From assembly GCA_002367635.1 (NCBI GenBank), contig DFDI01000040.1, positions 6,871-14,280 on the forward strand: 7,410 nt of DNA, read 5' to 3'. The notes under the pieces were generated by a model. The model saw nothing but the letters and a program-made list of their open reading frames with translations. It was not told where the DNA came from and did not search any database. Below, in pieces: positions 1 to 6,501 of this stretch. Numbering within the stretch: the first letter of the stretch is position 1; every line of letters begins with the position of its first letter. A program made the translations under genes and the position numbers. This DNA comes from Betaproteobacteria bacterium UBA3031. GTDB lineage: Bacteria > Pseudomonadota > Gammaproteobacteria > Burkholderiales > Eutrophovitaceae.

Positions 1-550
1 ACTCTCGTTCACTGACTTGCATCTGGCTAATTAAGTCAAACGGAGAATGAGAAATGTGCAAACTATCCAGATGCCGTTGACTCAAAAACTCTTGCGTCAC
101 CATCTGATGAAGATATTCAATTAATCCGTCGAAATATCCTTCTACGTTCAAAATCCCTACCGGCTTGTCATGAATACCTAATTGGTACCAAGTCCATGCC
201 TCAAAGAACTCGTCCATCGTGCCGATGCCTCCAGGCATCGCTATAAATGCATCAGCCAAATCAATCATCTTCGCCTTACGCTCATGCATTCCCACCACCG
301 TCACCAACTCAGTTAAGTTTTGATGTACCAGTTCATCCACGCATAGTCCATGTGGTATCACGCCGGTCACCCGTCCACCATGAGCAATAACTGCATCTGC
401 CACAACCCCCATCAACCCAACTTTCCCGCCACCATAAACGAGCTCAATGCCAGAGTCGACAAGAACCTTACCAAGCTCATTCGCCATAGATTGATAATGT
501 TCCGAAGTCCCTTTTTTGGATCCACAATAAACTGCAACACGCTGAATCAT
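1..550 (-). CDS. LOG-family protein (TIGR00730-type Rossmann fold, probable nucleotide 5'-monophosphate phosphoribohydrolase), partial
   Basis: The gene starts at ATG 550-548 and stays open to the left edge, giving 183 residues without the C-terminal end. Family hallmarks are in order: an N-terminal VAVYCGS strand and loop (residues 5-11), YGGGKVGLMG (39-48), MHERKAKM (88-95) and the signature PGGIGTMDE (106-114). In LOG enzymes the Arg of the HERK segment and the Glu of PGGxGTxxE form the active site, which cleaves the N-glycosidic bond of nucleoside monophosphates to give free base and ribose 5-phosphate. These proteins are cytosolic and often annotated as lysine decarboxylase-like by mistake. 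Family members are about 190-200 residues, so little is missing. The start overlaps the stop of the upstream Lrp-type gene (ATGA at 550-547), and a weak SD-like GGGAAA (564-559) lies 8 bases ahead, so coupling is likely. The family call is secure; the substrate base is not. Confidence 0.93.
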   Translation of the reverse strand, partial: MIQRVAVYCGSKKGTSEHYQSMANELGKVLVDSGIELVYGGGKVGLMGVVADAVIAHGGRVTGVIPHGLCVDELVHQNLTELVTVVGMHERKAKMIDLADAFIAMPGGIGTMDEFFEAWTWYQLGIHDKPVGILNVEGYFDGLIEYLHQMVTQEFLSQRHLDSLHISHSPFDLISQMQVSERE

Positions 551-1020
551 GAGTGATGTTTCCCAGGCAACGGCAGAGCTGTTTTATACTTAACTTGCTT
601 CAGCGCAAAACTTGATTTAATGTTTCCAACCCCTGGTATTTTGGACAAAAAATTCAAAATGAAATCCTGTAGCGCCTGAATATCAGCAACTACGACTCTC
701 AGTAAATAATCAGATTCTCCTGTCATGAGATAACACTCCATGACTTCTGGTCGTGACTGAATCGACTCTTCGAATCGCTCCAACGCAGACTCGACTTGCC
801 GCTCTAATGCGACATTGATAAACACACTCACCTTCAGCCCAACCTTCAATGAATCAACCAATGACACATACCGGCTGATATATCCAGATTGCTCGAGCGC
901 TTTGACGCGAGCTAAGCTCGGAGAGGGAGAAAGCCCAATGGCTTTAGACAGCTCAATATTTGTAATTCTTGCATTGTCTTGAAGGAGTCGTAAAATCTCC
1001 CAATCAATTGAGTCAAGCAT
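547..1020 (-). CDS. Lrp/AsnC-family transcriptional regulator
   Basis: This 157-residue protein has the usual Lrp length. Residues 2-60 form the winged helix-turn-helix: LDSIDWEILRLLQ opens it, and GLSPSPSLARVKALEQSG (29-46) contains the recognition helix. Residues about 64-140 form the RAM ligand-binding and oligomerisation domain, with the typical GESDYLLRV segment (101-109) that lies near the amino-acid effector site in Lrp proteins. Such proteins bind DNA as dimers to octamers and commonly control the divergent neighbour and themselves. Here the divergent neighbour is the AceE-type E1 gene at 1180, which makes it the leading candidate target (inference). The start is fixed by the conserved LDxxDxxIL N-terminus, yet the bases just upstream (about 1021-1036 read on the minus strand) carry no recognisable SD, so initiation may be weak or leaderless. 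The LOG gene overlaps its stop by 4 bases. The effector is unknown; MdeR, BkdR and Lrp are family examples with different roles. Confidence 0.95.
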   Translation of the reverse strand: MLDSIDWEILRLLQDNARITNIELSKAIGLSPSPSLARVKALEQSGYISRYVSLVDSLKVGLKVSVFINVALERQVESALERFEESIQSRPEVMECYLMTGESDYLLRVVVADIQALQDFILNFLSKIPGVGNIKSSFALKQVKYKTALPLPGKHHS

Positions 1021-1179
1021 AATAAACGATATTAAATTTTGTATTTATACGTTTTATAACATATTTATGCGGTATATAGCGTTATTTTTAAGCACGAACA
1101 GAATCACCTGCTTAAAGAAATTAGCTATGATAAGGGTCTAAATTTTAATTTTATGGCAAATGAGCTGGGGTAATTTTAG
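1021..1179. promoter_or_regulatory. Divergent AT-rich promoter region between the Lrp-type regulator and the E1 gene
   Basis: This 159-base gap separates two outward-facing starts and must hold promoters for both, since nothing upstream on either strand can read in. It is strongly AT-rich, as Lrp-type binding regions usually are. Visible elements are a -10-like TATGAT on the plus strand at 1126-1131 without a good -35 at the right distance, several TATAAA-like stretches readable on the minus strand between 1041 and 1065, and the inverted repeat 1087-1116. A GGGGT at 1167-1171, 8 bases before ATG 1180, is the likely ribosome binding site of the E1 gene. Exact promoter positions cannot be fixed by eye. 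Confidence 0.6.
1087..1116. promoter_or_regulatory. Inverted repeat TTTAAGCA-N14-TGCTTAAA, candidate operator
   Basis: The half-sites at 1087-1094 and 1109-1116 are perfect reverse complements of 8 bases, separated by 14 bases, so their centres lie 22 bases apart, about two helical turns. That geometry suits a dimeric or higher-order winged-helix regulator binding one DNA face. It sits just upstream of the plus-strand -10-like hexamer TATGAT (1126-1131), where bound protein could activate or occlude polymerase. The obvious candidate ligand is the divergent Lrp/AsnC protein (inference). It could instead be chance in an AT-rich spacer, and it does not closely match the degenerate E. coli Lrp consensus. 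With a 14-base loop and no T-run it is not a terminator. Confidence 0.4.
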
Positions 1180-3876
1180 ATGACCGACACGTCAAATCAA
1201 AAACAAATGAATGTATCCGCGTTCTGGCGTGTACTGCCCCAAGACTTAGACCCCATCGAAACGCAAGAATGGATCGACGCCTTCAATCAACTAACCGCAA
1301 TCGAAGGTGGGGAACGGGCGACCTTTTTGCTGATGAAGCTTCTCGAGCAAGCAAGGCGTTTGCGCGTTCCCATGCCACCAGTCCTCAACACACCTTACTC
1401 AAATACCATATCTCTAGCGGATCAACCGCTATTCCCGGGCAACCTAGATACTGAGGCCAAACTCTCCGCCATCATCAGATGGAACGCACTCGCCATGGTG
1501 GTAAGAGCAAACCGCGTGAATTCCGATTTGGGTGGGCATATTGCGACCTACACCTCATCAGCAGATCTCTTTGAAGTCGGCTTTAACCACTTCTTTAAAG
1601 CTGGGCAAGACGGCGACTGTGTTTACTTTCAACCCCACTCCGCCCCAGGTGTTTACGCGCGAGCATTCGTAGAAGGCCGACTGAGCGAAGAGAATATTGC
1701 CAACTATAGACAAGAAACCGGAGGAGTAGGCTTATCATCGTATTGCCATCCATGGCTCATGCCTGATTTCTGGCAATTCCCAACAGGATCAATGGGGCTC
1801 GGCGCAATTACCGCAATCTACCAAGCCCGATTCATGCGATATCTGGAAAACAGAGAAATACATTCCAATAGCGACCGCAAAGTATGGTGCTTCGTAGGGG
1901 ATGGTGAAATGGATGAACCAGAATCAATTGCTGGTCTTTCTATGGCGTCGCGCGAAGGGCTCGACAACCTTGTTTTCGTAGTTAACTGCAACTTACAAAG
2001 ACTTGATGGCCCCGTTCGTGGCAACAGTTCTATTGTTCAAGAACTTGAAGGCCTTTTTGCAGGTGTAGGCTGGAATGTGGTCAAGGTGATGTGGGGGTCT
2101 GATTGGGATCCATTATTTGCACTGGACCACGATAACGTCATCATCAAAAGACTGCATGAAACAGTAGATGGTGAATTTCAGAAATATGCTGCAACAGATG
2201 GTCAATTTAACCGCGAAACATTCTTCAATAAATATCCAGAATTACAAAAACTCGTATCTCATCTATCCGATGAGGATATTGACCGTCTCGAGCGAGGGGG
2301 GCATGACCCCATTAAGATTTATGCGGCCTACCACGCCGCTGCCAATCACAAAGGAAGGCCGACGGTTATTCTTGCCCAAACCAAAAAAGGTTACGGCATG
2401 GGCCATTGGGGCCAAGGGAAAATGACATCCCATCAACAGAAGAAATTAGAGAATGATGCATTGTTAGCCTTCAGAGACCGCTTCTCTATTCCTCTGTCTG
2501 ACGAAGATGTAGAAAACCTTCGGTTCTATATACCTGAGGCTAAAAGTCCAGAAATGAAATATCTGCATGGCCAACGAGAGAAATTGGGCGGCTACCTGCC
2601 TGCTCGGGTCAGATACGCAAAACCTATAACTGCTCCAATATTAGAAGAATTTACAAAACTCACTGGGGGTACAGGAGAAAGAGCACAGTCGAGCACGATG
2701 GTATTCGTGCAAATGCTATCCCAATTATTAAAAAATAAAGAATTTGGCAACCGCGTAGTTCCCATTGTGGCCGACGAAGCGCGCACCTTTGGTATGCAAT
2801 CCTTGTTTAGACAAGTTGCGATCTACTCCCCATTCGGTCAACTGTATGACCCTGAGGATCGAGATGAGCTGCTGTACTATAAAGAAGCTAAAAATGGTCA
2901 GATACTCGAAGAGGGCATTACGGAAGCGGGAGCAATCTCGTCATGGATAGCAGCTGCTACGTCGTATTCCACTCACGGAACCACGATGCTTCCCTTCTAT
3001 ATTTTTTATTCGTGCTTTGGCTTTCAACGAATCGGTGATCTAGTTTGGGCAGCTGGGGACTCTCGAGCACGAGGATTCTTAATCGGCGCGACGGCTGGAC
3101 GCACCACGCTATCCGGTGAAGGATTACAGCATGAAGATGGCTCCAGCCACCTTTTATTCTCAACCGTACCGAACTGTGTAGCTTATGACCCCACCTACGG
3201 TTATGAAGTCGTGACTATTATTCAAGACGGTATGAGACGAATGCTCGAAGAGCAGGACGATGTTTTTTACTACGTCACAGTAATGAATGAGAATTACCCC
3301 CACCCAGCCATGCCTGAAAACGTTTCAGAGGGCATTATTAAGGGCATGTATCGCATCAAAGAGGGGGCGGAATCCAAAGGTGCACACGCCCAATTACTGG
3401 GGTCAGGAACAATTCTTCGAGAAGTTTTGGCTGCGTCAGAACTGCTACAAGATGACTGGAAGGTATCCACAGATGTTTGGAGTGTTACAAGCTTCACCGA
3501 GCTCAGACGTGATGGCTTAAGTATAGATCGAGAAAACATGTACAACCCTGAAGTGGCAGAGAAAAATACCTGGGTTGCGCAGTGTCTTGACGCTACGAAT
3601 GGACCCGTCATAGCCACAACCGATTACATGCGTTCCGTACCAGATCTCATCCGAACCTGGGTACCTAGACGATATATAACCTTAGGCACTGACGGTTACG
3701 GACGAAGTGATACAAGGAAGGCCTTGAGAGATTTCTACGAAGTCGACCGCTTTCATATCACCCTTGCAACGCTCAAGGCACTGGTTGCAGATGGGGCAAT
3801 TGAAAAAAAGATACTCGCAAAAGCAATCCAGAAGTATGGCCTCGAAGCTAACAGACCAAACCCATGGGACATTTAA
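1180..3876 (+). CDS. aceE: Homodimeric (AceE-type) 2-oxoacid dehydrogenase E1 component, probably pyruvate dehydrogenase E1
   Basis: At 898 residues it matches the length of AceE proteins and aligns by eye with E. coli AceE throughout. E1 uses thiamine diphosphate to decarboxylate a 2-oxoacid and acylates the lipoyl group of E2, in a cytosolic complex. The N-terminus keeps the DLDPIETQEW segment (22-31), a region that in E. coli contributes to E2 binding. The ThDP/Mg motif begins GDGEMDEPES (240-249) and closes with NCNLQRLDGPV (269-279). Residues matching E. coli catalytic or cofactor positions are present: His120 (GGH), His153 (FQPHSAPG), His418 (TSHQQKK), Glu582 (GITEAGA) and His651 (GLQHEDG), so it should be active. 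Start ATG 1180 has GGGGT 8 bases upstream. No aceF or lpd follows, and the upstream divergent gene is an Lrp-type regulator, so a 2-oxobutyrate-specific E1 like P. putida MdeB is a real alternative. The family is certain; the substrate is moderately so. Confidence 0.93.
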   Translation: MTDTSNQKQMNVSAFWRVLPQDLDPIETQEWIDAFNQLTAIEGGERATFLLMKLLEQARRLRVPMPPVLNTPYSNTISLADQPLFPGNLDTEAKLSAIIRWNALAMVVRANRVNSDLGGHIATYTSSADLFEVGFNHFFKAGQDGDCVYFQPHSAPGVYARAFVEGRLSEENIANYRQETGGVGLSSYCHPWLMPDFWQFPTGSMGLGAITAIYQARFMRYLENREIHSNSDRKVWCFVGDGEMDEPESIAGLSMASREGLDNLVFVVNCNLQRLDGPVRGNSSIVQELEGLFAGVGWNVVKVMWGSDWDPLFALDHDNVIIKRLHETVDGEFQKYAATDGQFNRETFFNKYPELQKLVSHLSDEDIDRLERGGHDPIKIYAAYHAAANHKGRPTVILAQTKKGYGMGHWGQGKMTSHQQKKLENDALLAFRDRFSIPLSDEDVENLRFYIPEAKSPEMKYLHGQREKLGGYLPARVRYAKPITAPILEEFTKLTGGTGERAQSSTMVFVQMLSQLLKNKEFGNRVVPIVADEARTFGMQSLFRQVAIYSPFGQLYDPEDRDELLYYKEAKNGQILEEGITEAGAISSWIAAATSYSTHGTTMLPFYIFYSCFGFQRIGDLVWAAGDSRARGFLIGATAGRTTLSGEGLQHEDGSSHLLFSTVPNCVAYDPTYGYEVVTIIQDGMRRMLEEQDDVFYYVTVMNENYPHPAMPENVSEGIIKGMYRIKEGAESKGAHAQLLGSGTILREVLAASELLQDDWKVSTDVWSVTSFTELRRDGLSIDRENMYNPEVAEKNTWVAQCLDATNGPVIATTDYMRSVPDLIRTWVPRRYITLGTDGYGRSDTRKALRDFYEVDRFHITLATLKALVADGAIEKKILAKAIQKYGLEANRPNPWDI

Positions 3877-3957
3877 TTGAATTTACAAAAAACTATATCA
3901 CCACTCTTGGTGGGCATCAAAATTATGGAAAAATATCTAAGTCTTTGTGGTTCAGAT

Positions 3958-4458
3958 ATGCTTAAAATTGGCTTTTTTGTGTTTAGCCTATTTGTATCGA
4001 CCGCCGTCAGCGCGCCAATAGACAAATTCGTGCCCTGGGGAGAAAATCCAACCCCCCCACCTCTAAACATCACGACGCTAAATGGAGAACCGGCGAGTCT
4101 TGAAAAATTTTCAGGGAAAGTAGTTATCCTAAATTTTTGGGCAACTTGGTGCGCCCCTTGCTTAAAAGAAATCCCCTCGCTTTTAGCACTCAAAAGACAA
4201 TTGCCTGAAAAAAAATTCGCAGTCCTCTTCGTAAACTACGGTGAATCAAAAATACAGATAGAAAAAAAGTGGGCTCAAATTGGTGAAGGGGAGATTACAC
4301 TGATAGATCCTGGCGCTAAAAATAGCAGGCCTTGGATCGATATAGGACTTCCAACAACGGTAGTTCTTAATCAAGATCATAAAATTGTCTACAAAATTGT
4401 AGGTGATGTTGATTGGTCACAACCTGACATTGTATCTCTCATCAAAAGTGTGCATTAA
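3958..4458 (+). CDS. TlpA-like periplasmic thiol-disulfide oxidoreductase (thioredoxin fold)
   Basis: From ATG 3958 the protein has 166 residues. Residues 1-19 are a clear Sec signal (MLK, a hydrophobic core, then STAVSA before PIDKF), so it acts outside the cytoplasmic membrane. The thioredoxin fold follows: LNGEPASLEKFSGKVVILNF (41-60), the active site WATWCAPC with redox Cys65 and Cys68, and the cis-proline loop GLPTT (Pro122). This is the TlpA/ResA/DsbE branch, which usually reduces disulfides, for example in apocytochromes c, using electrons from DsbD/CcdA; no cytochrome maturation gene is visible here. The start is uncertain. ATG 3925 has a better SD-like GGTGGG 10 bases upstream but adds a poorly charged 11-residue leader, and the frame is open back to TTG 3877. 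I prefer 3958 because it gives a compact signal peptide. The gene follows aceE on the same strand after 81 bases or less with no terminator seen, so cotranscription is likely. Confidence 0.87.
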   Translation: MLKIGFFVFSLFVSTAVSAPIDKFVPWGENPTPPPLNITTLNGEPASLEKFSGKVVILNFWATWCAPCLKEIPSLLALKRQLPEKKFAVLFVNYGESKIQIEKKWAQIGEGEITLIDPGAKNSRPWIDIGLPTTVVLNQDHKIVYKIVGDVDWSQPDIVSLIKSVH

Positions 4459-4550
4459 GCATCATTGCCGCACAAAGCTCACGGCCAAAAATACGGGTAA
4501 GATCATGAGTATCAAATAGTTCAAAATATCCGCAACTGGCAAGGCTGAGA

Positions 4551-5339
4551 ATGAGTTTAGATGAGACAACCATAAATGACTTAGGGAGGCGGCTATACGA
4601 CGCCTGGGACAACGCGACTCAAATCACACCCATCACAGAGTCCGCACCTGACATTACGATTGAAGAGGCTTATCAGGTTCAGCTGAGCATGATCAACCGA
4701 CGACTCTTGCAAGGTGAGTCAATCGTCGGAAAGAAAATTGGGATTACTGCTAAAGCCGTCATGAACATGTTGGGCGTTAATCAACCAGATTTTGGGCACC
4801 TCATGTCTGGGATGGAATTTAAAGAATCGCAAAGCCTGCCCTTCGAAATATTCTGCCAACCCAAAGGTGAGGGCGAAATCGCATTTCTGCTCAAAAAAGA
4901 CCTTACAGGACCAGGTATCACGACGGATCAAGTGATAGCTGCAACCGATTGTGTATTACCCGCTTTTGAGATCGTTGACTCTCGCATCGAAAATTGGAAC
5001 ATCAAAATTCAAGACACAGTAGCTGACAATGCTTCAGCTGCGGCCTTTGTGCTTGGCTCTCCTAAAAGGAGCATCCAAGGTATTGACCTGGCGACTTGCG
5101 GCATGGTGTTAAAAAAAAATGGGGAAATAATAGGCACAGGTACTGGGGCGGCCACACTCGATCACCCACTCAACGCGGTCGCATGGCTTGCCAATATGTT
5201 AGGGAGTCTAGGCATGAGTCTTAAAGCTGGAGAGGTCATTCTATCTGGCTCATTATCCATCATGTTCCCTATACAGTCCGGCGACACCCTGGAAATGGAA
5301 ATCGAAGGAATCGGAAAAACGACCTGTCAATTTAATTGA
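4551..5339 (+). CDS. 2-oxopent-4-enoate (2-keto-4-pentenoate) hydratase, DmpE/XylJ/MhpD family
   Basis: The 262-residue length is typical of the family, which adds water to 2-hydroxypenta-2,4-dienoate to give 4-hydroxy-2-oxovalerate in meta-cleavage catabolism of aromatics. Visible motifs are VGKKIGIT (59-66), NQPDFG (77-82), GEGEIAF (106-112) with Glu107 and Glu109, and EIVDSRIENW (140-149) with Glu140. These three Glu match the metal ligands described for MhpD. IQDTVADNAS (153-162) and AGEVILSGSL (226-235) resemble DmpE hydratase more than the related decarboxylase DmpH, which differs at these places. The start ATG 4551 has a usable AAGG about 8 bases ahead. The 92-base gap before it shows no clear promoter or terminator, so it may be the last gene of the aceE unit. 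No extradiol dioxygenase, aldolase (DmpG) or dehydrogenase (DmpF) lies in the window, so the physiological pathway is uncertain. Confidence 0.9.
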   Translation: MSLDETTINDLGRRLYDAWDNATQITPITESAPDITIEEAYQVQLSMINRRLLQGESIVGKKIGITAKAVMNMLGVNQPDFGHLMSGMEFKESQSLPFEIFCQPKGEGEIAFLLKKDLTGPGITTDQVIAATDCVLPAFEIVDSRIENWNIKIQDTVADNASAAAFVLGSPKRSIQGIDLATCGMVLKKNGEIIGTGTGAATLDHPLNAVAWLANMLGSLGMSLKAGEVILSGSLSIMFPIQSGDTLEMEIEGIGKTTCQFN

Positions 5340-5350
5340 ACAAGATTGAT

Positions 5351-6439
5351 TCAACGCTTCCAAACGCTAGGATGACATCGCTGATAATTGGGTGCATAGC
5401 TAATATCCACTCCTAATTCTTGAGCAGCCCTCCATGACCATCGAGGGTCGTCCATTGCTGCTCTCGCAATAGCGACGAGATCTGCAGCGCCTGAAGTGAT
5501 AGCCTCTTCCGCCTGCGCAGGAGTTGTAATCATACCAACACCCATAGCTGCCATCGTAGTATCACTCTTCACTCTCTTCGAGAATGGTAAATTAAATCCA
5601 GGTGCGAATTCGATTTGCTGACGAGAATCAAGCTGGCCCGATGTCACATCAACAAAGTCACACCCTCTTATTTGTAACTCTTTCGCAAATACGATCATCT
5701 CTTCTGGATTTAAACCATCTTCAACCCAGTCCGATCCAGAAATGCGGGCTCCTACTGCAACATGATCTGGAACGACTGACTTAACGGCATCAAAAACCTC
5801 GAGAGGGTATTTAAGCCTGTTAGACAAATTACTCCCACCGTATGCGTCAGTGCGCTGATTAGAAAGAGGAGAAGTGAATTGATTAAGAAGATACCCGTGA
5901 GCTGCATGAATTTCTATCACATCAAATCCGAGGTTTACCGCCCTCTTAGCCGCCTCAACGAATTCAGTTTTAACCCTTGCAAGATCATCCGTTTCCATCA
6001 TTTTTGGCACATGCCAACCATCCGTAAACGCTAATGCACTTGGAGCTATTGTCTCCCAAGGAGACTCCCCTGCCTGAAGTGCTGCCCCTCCCATCATCGG
6101 TGTTTTTGCAGACCCTTTTCTCCCGGCATGCGCGAGCTGAATACCCAACTTCGACTGCCCATGAACCCTACAAAACGTCACCACCCGCTCCAATGCACGC
6201 TCCGTTTCCTCATCATAAAGCCCAAGGCACCCGTGTGATATACGACCTTGGGCAGAAATATGTGTTGCCTCAAAAATCAACAAGCCACCAGCTCCGATGG
6301 ATAAATTACCGTAATGCATTAGATGCCAGTCGTTAGCCCTGCCCTCTTCAGCCATGTACTGACACATGGGAGAGACGACGATTCTGTTGGACAAGTCAAT
6401 CGGGCCCAACTGAAAATGGGTGAAAAGTTTAGATGCCAT
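5351..6439 (-). CDS. NADH:flavin oxidoreductase, old yellow enzyme family (YqjM/XenA-like ene-reductase)
   Basis: This is a 362-residue FMN TIM-barrel enzyme, the usual size for the YqjM/NamA class, which uses NAD(P)H to reduce activated C=C bonds of enones and some nitro compounds in the cytosol. Class markers include the N-terminal SPMCQYMA (23-30), where Cys26 is the redox-modulating cysteine and Tyr28 follows it; QLAHAGRK (101-108); the substrate-binding His pair in IHAAHGYL (His178, His181, then Tyr183); SNQRTDAYGGS (193-203); and a C-terminal phosphate-binding stretch ending in ARAAMDDPRW. The start ATG 6439 is supported by a good SD, AGGGA, just upstream (6451-6447). Its stop lies 11 bases from the convergent hydratase stop. 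The physiological substrate cannot be read from the sequence. Whether it is cotranscribed with the genes at 6502-7410 is open; the 62-base gap shows no convincing terminator. Confidence 0.95.
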   Translation of the reverse strand: MASKLFTHFQLGPIDLSNRIVVSPMCQYMAEEGRANDWHLMHYGNLSIGAGGLLIFEATHISAQGRISHGCLGLYDEETERALERVVTFCRVHGQSKLGIQLAHAGRKGSAKTPMMGGAALQAGESPWETIAPSALAFTDGWHVPKMMETDDLARVKTEFVEAAKRAVNLGFDVIEIHAAHGYLLNQFTSPLSNQRTDAYGGSNLSNRLKYPLEVFDAVKSVVPDHVAVGARISGSDWVEDGLNPEEMIVFAKELQIRGCDFVDVTSGQLDSRQQIEFAPGFNLPFSKRVKSDTTMAAMGVGMITTPAQAEEAITSGAADLVAIARAAMDDPRWSWRAAQELGVDISYAPNYQRCHPSVWKR

Positions 6440-6446
6440 AATTGTT

Positions 6447-6451
6447 TCCCT
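6447..6451 (-). promoter_or_regulatory. Ribosome binding site AGGGA of the flavin oxidoreductase gene
   Basis: Read on the minus strand the sequence is AGGGA followed by 7 bases and ATG 6439-6437. It is one of the clearest SD elements in the window and fixes the start of the flavin oxidoreductase. Confidence 0.6.
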
Positions 6452-6501
6452 AATTAAACACTGCAGTAACTTGTAACAATCAAGCCGTAGTGTCGCTTGT
6501 T

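Noticed and set aside
1153..1173. Mini-ORF ATG...TAA encoding MANELG just ahead of aceE, a possible leader peptide, also similar to 18 bases inside the LOG gene (about 470-487, minus strand)
   Set aside because: Six codons with no binding site and no attenuator structure. The match to the LOG gene has about three mismatches in 18 bases and includes the aceE ribosome site, so chance is the simplest explanation.
3294..3617. Minus-strand open frame of 107 codons inside the E1 gene, and other open frames overlapping the named genes
   Set aside because: They lie wholly within strongly supported genes in other frames, show no recognisable motifs and have no plausible ribosome binding sites.
4459..4550. 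Hidden small gene, RNA or terminator in the 92-base gap before the hydratase
   Set aside because: No convincing hairpin with T-run, no -35/-10 pair with good spacing, and no coding frame of useful length.
5336..5354. TTGAA...TTCAA repeat between the convergent stop codons as a bidirectional terminator
   Set aside because: A 5-base AT-rich stem with no GC-rich core and no clear T-run is too weak to call.
6440..6475. Promoter for the flavin oxidoreductase (TTGTTA and TTTAAT-like hexamers on the minus strand)
   Set aside because: Spacing is about 15 bases, which is poor, and the start of transcription would fall on the ribosome binding site, leaving almost no leader.
6481..6499. Inverted repeat CAAGC-N9-GCTTG between the Cys-rich gene and the flavin oxidoreductase gene, as a terminator
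   Set aside because: The stem is only 5 pairs. Read on the minus strand, where the genes lie, no T-run follows; the T-rich flank is on the plus strand, where no gene needs termination.
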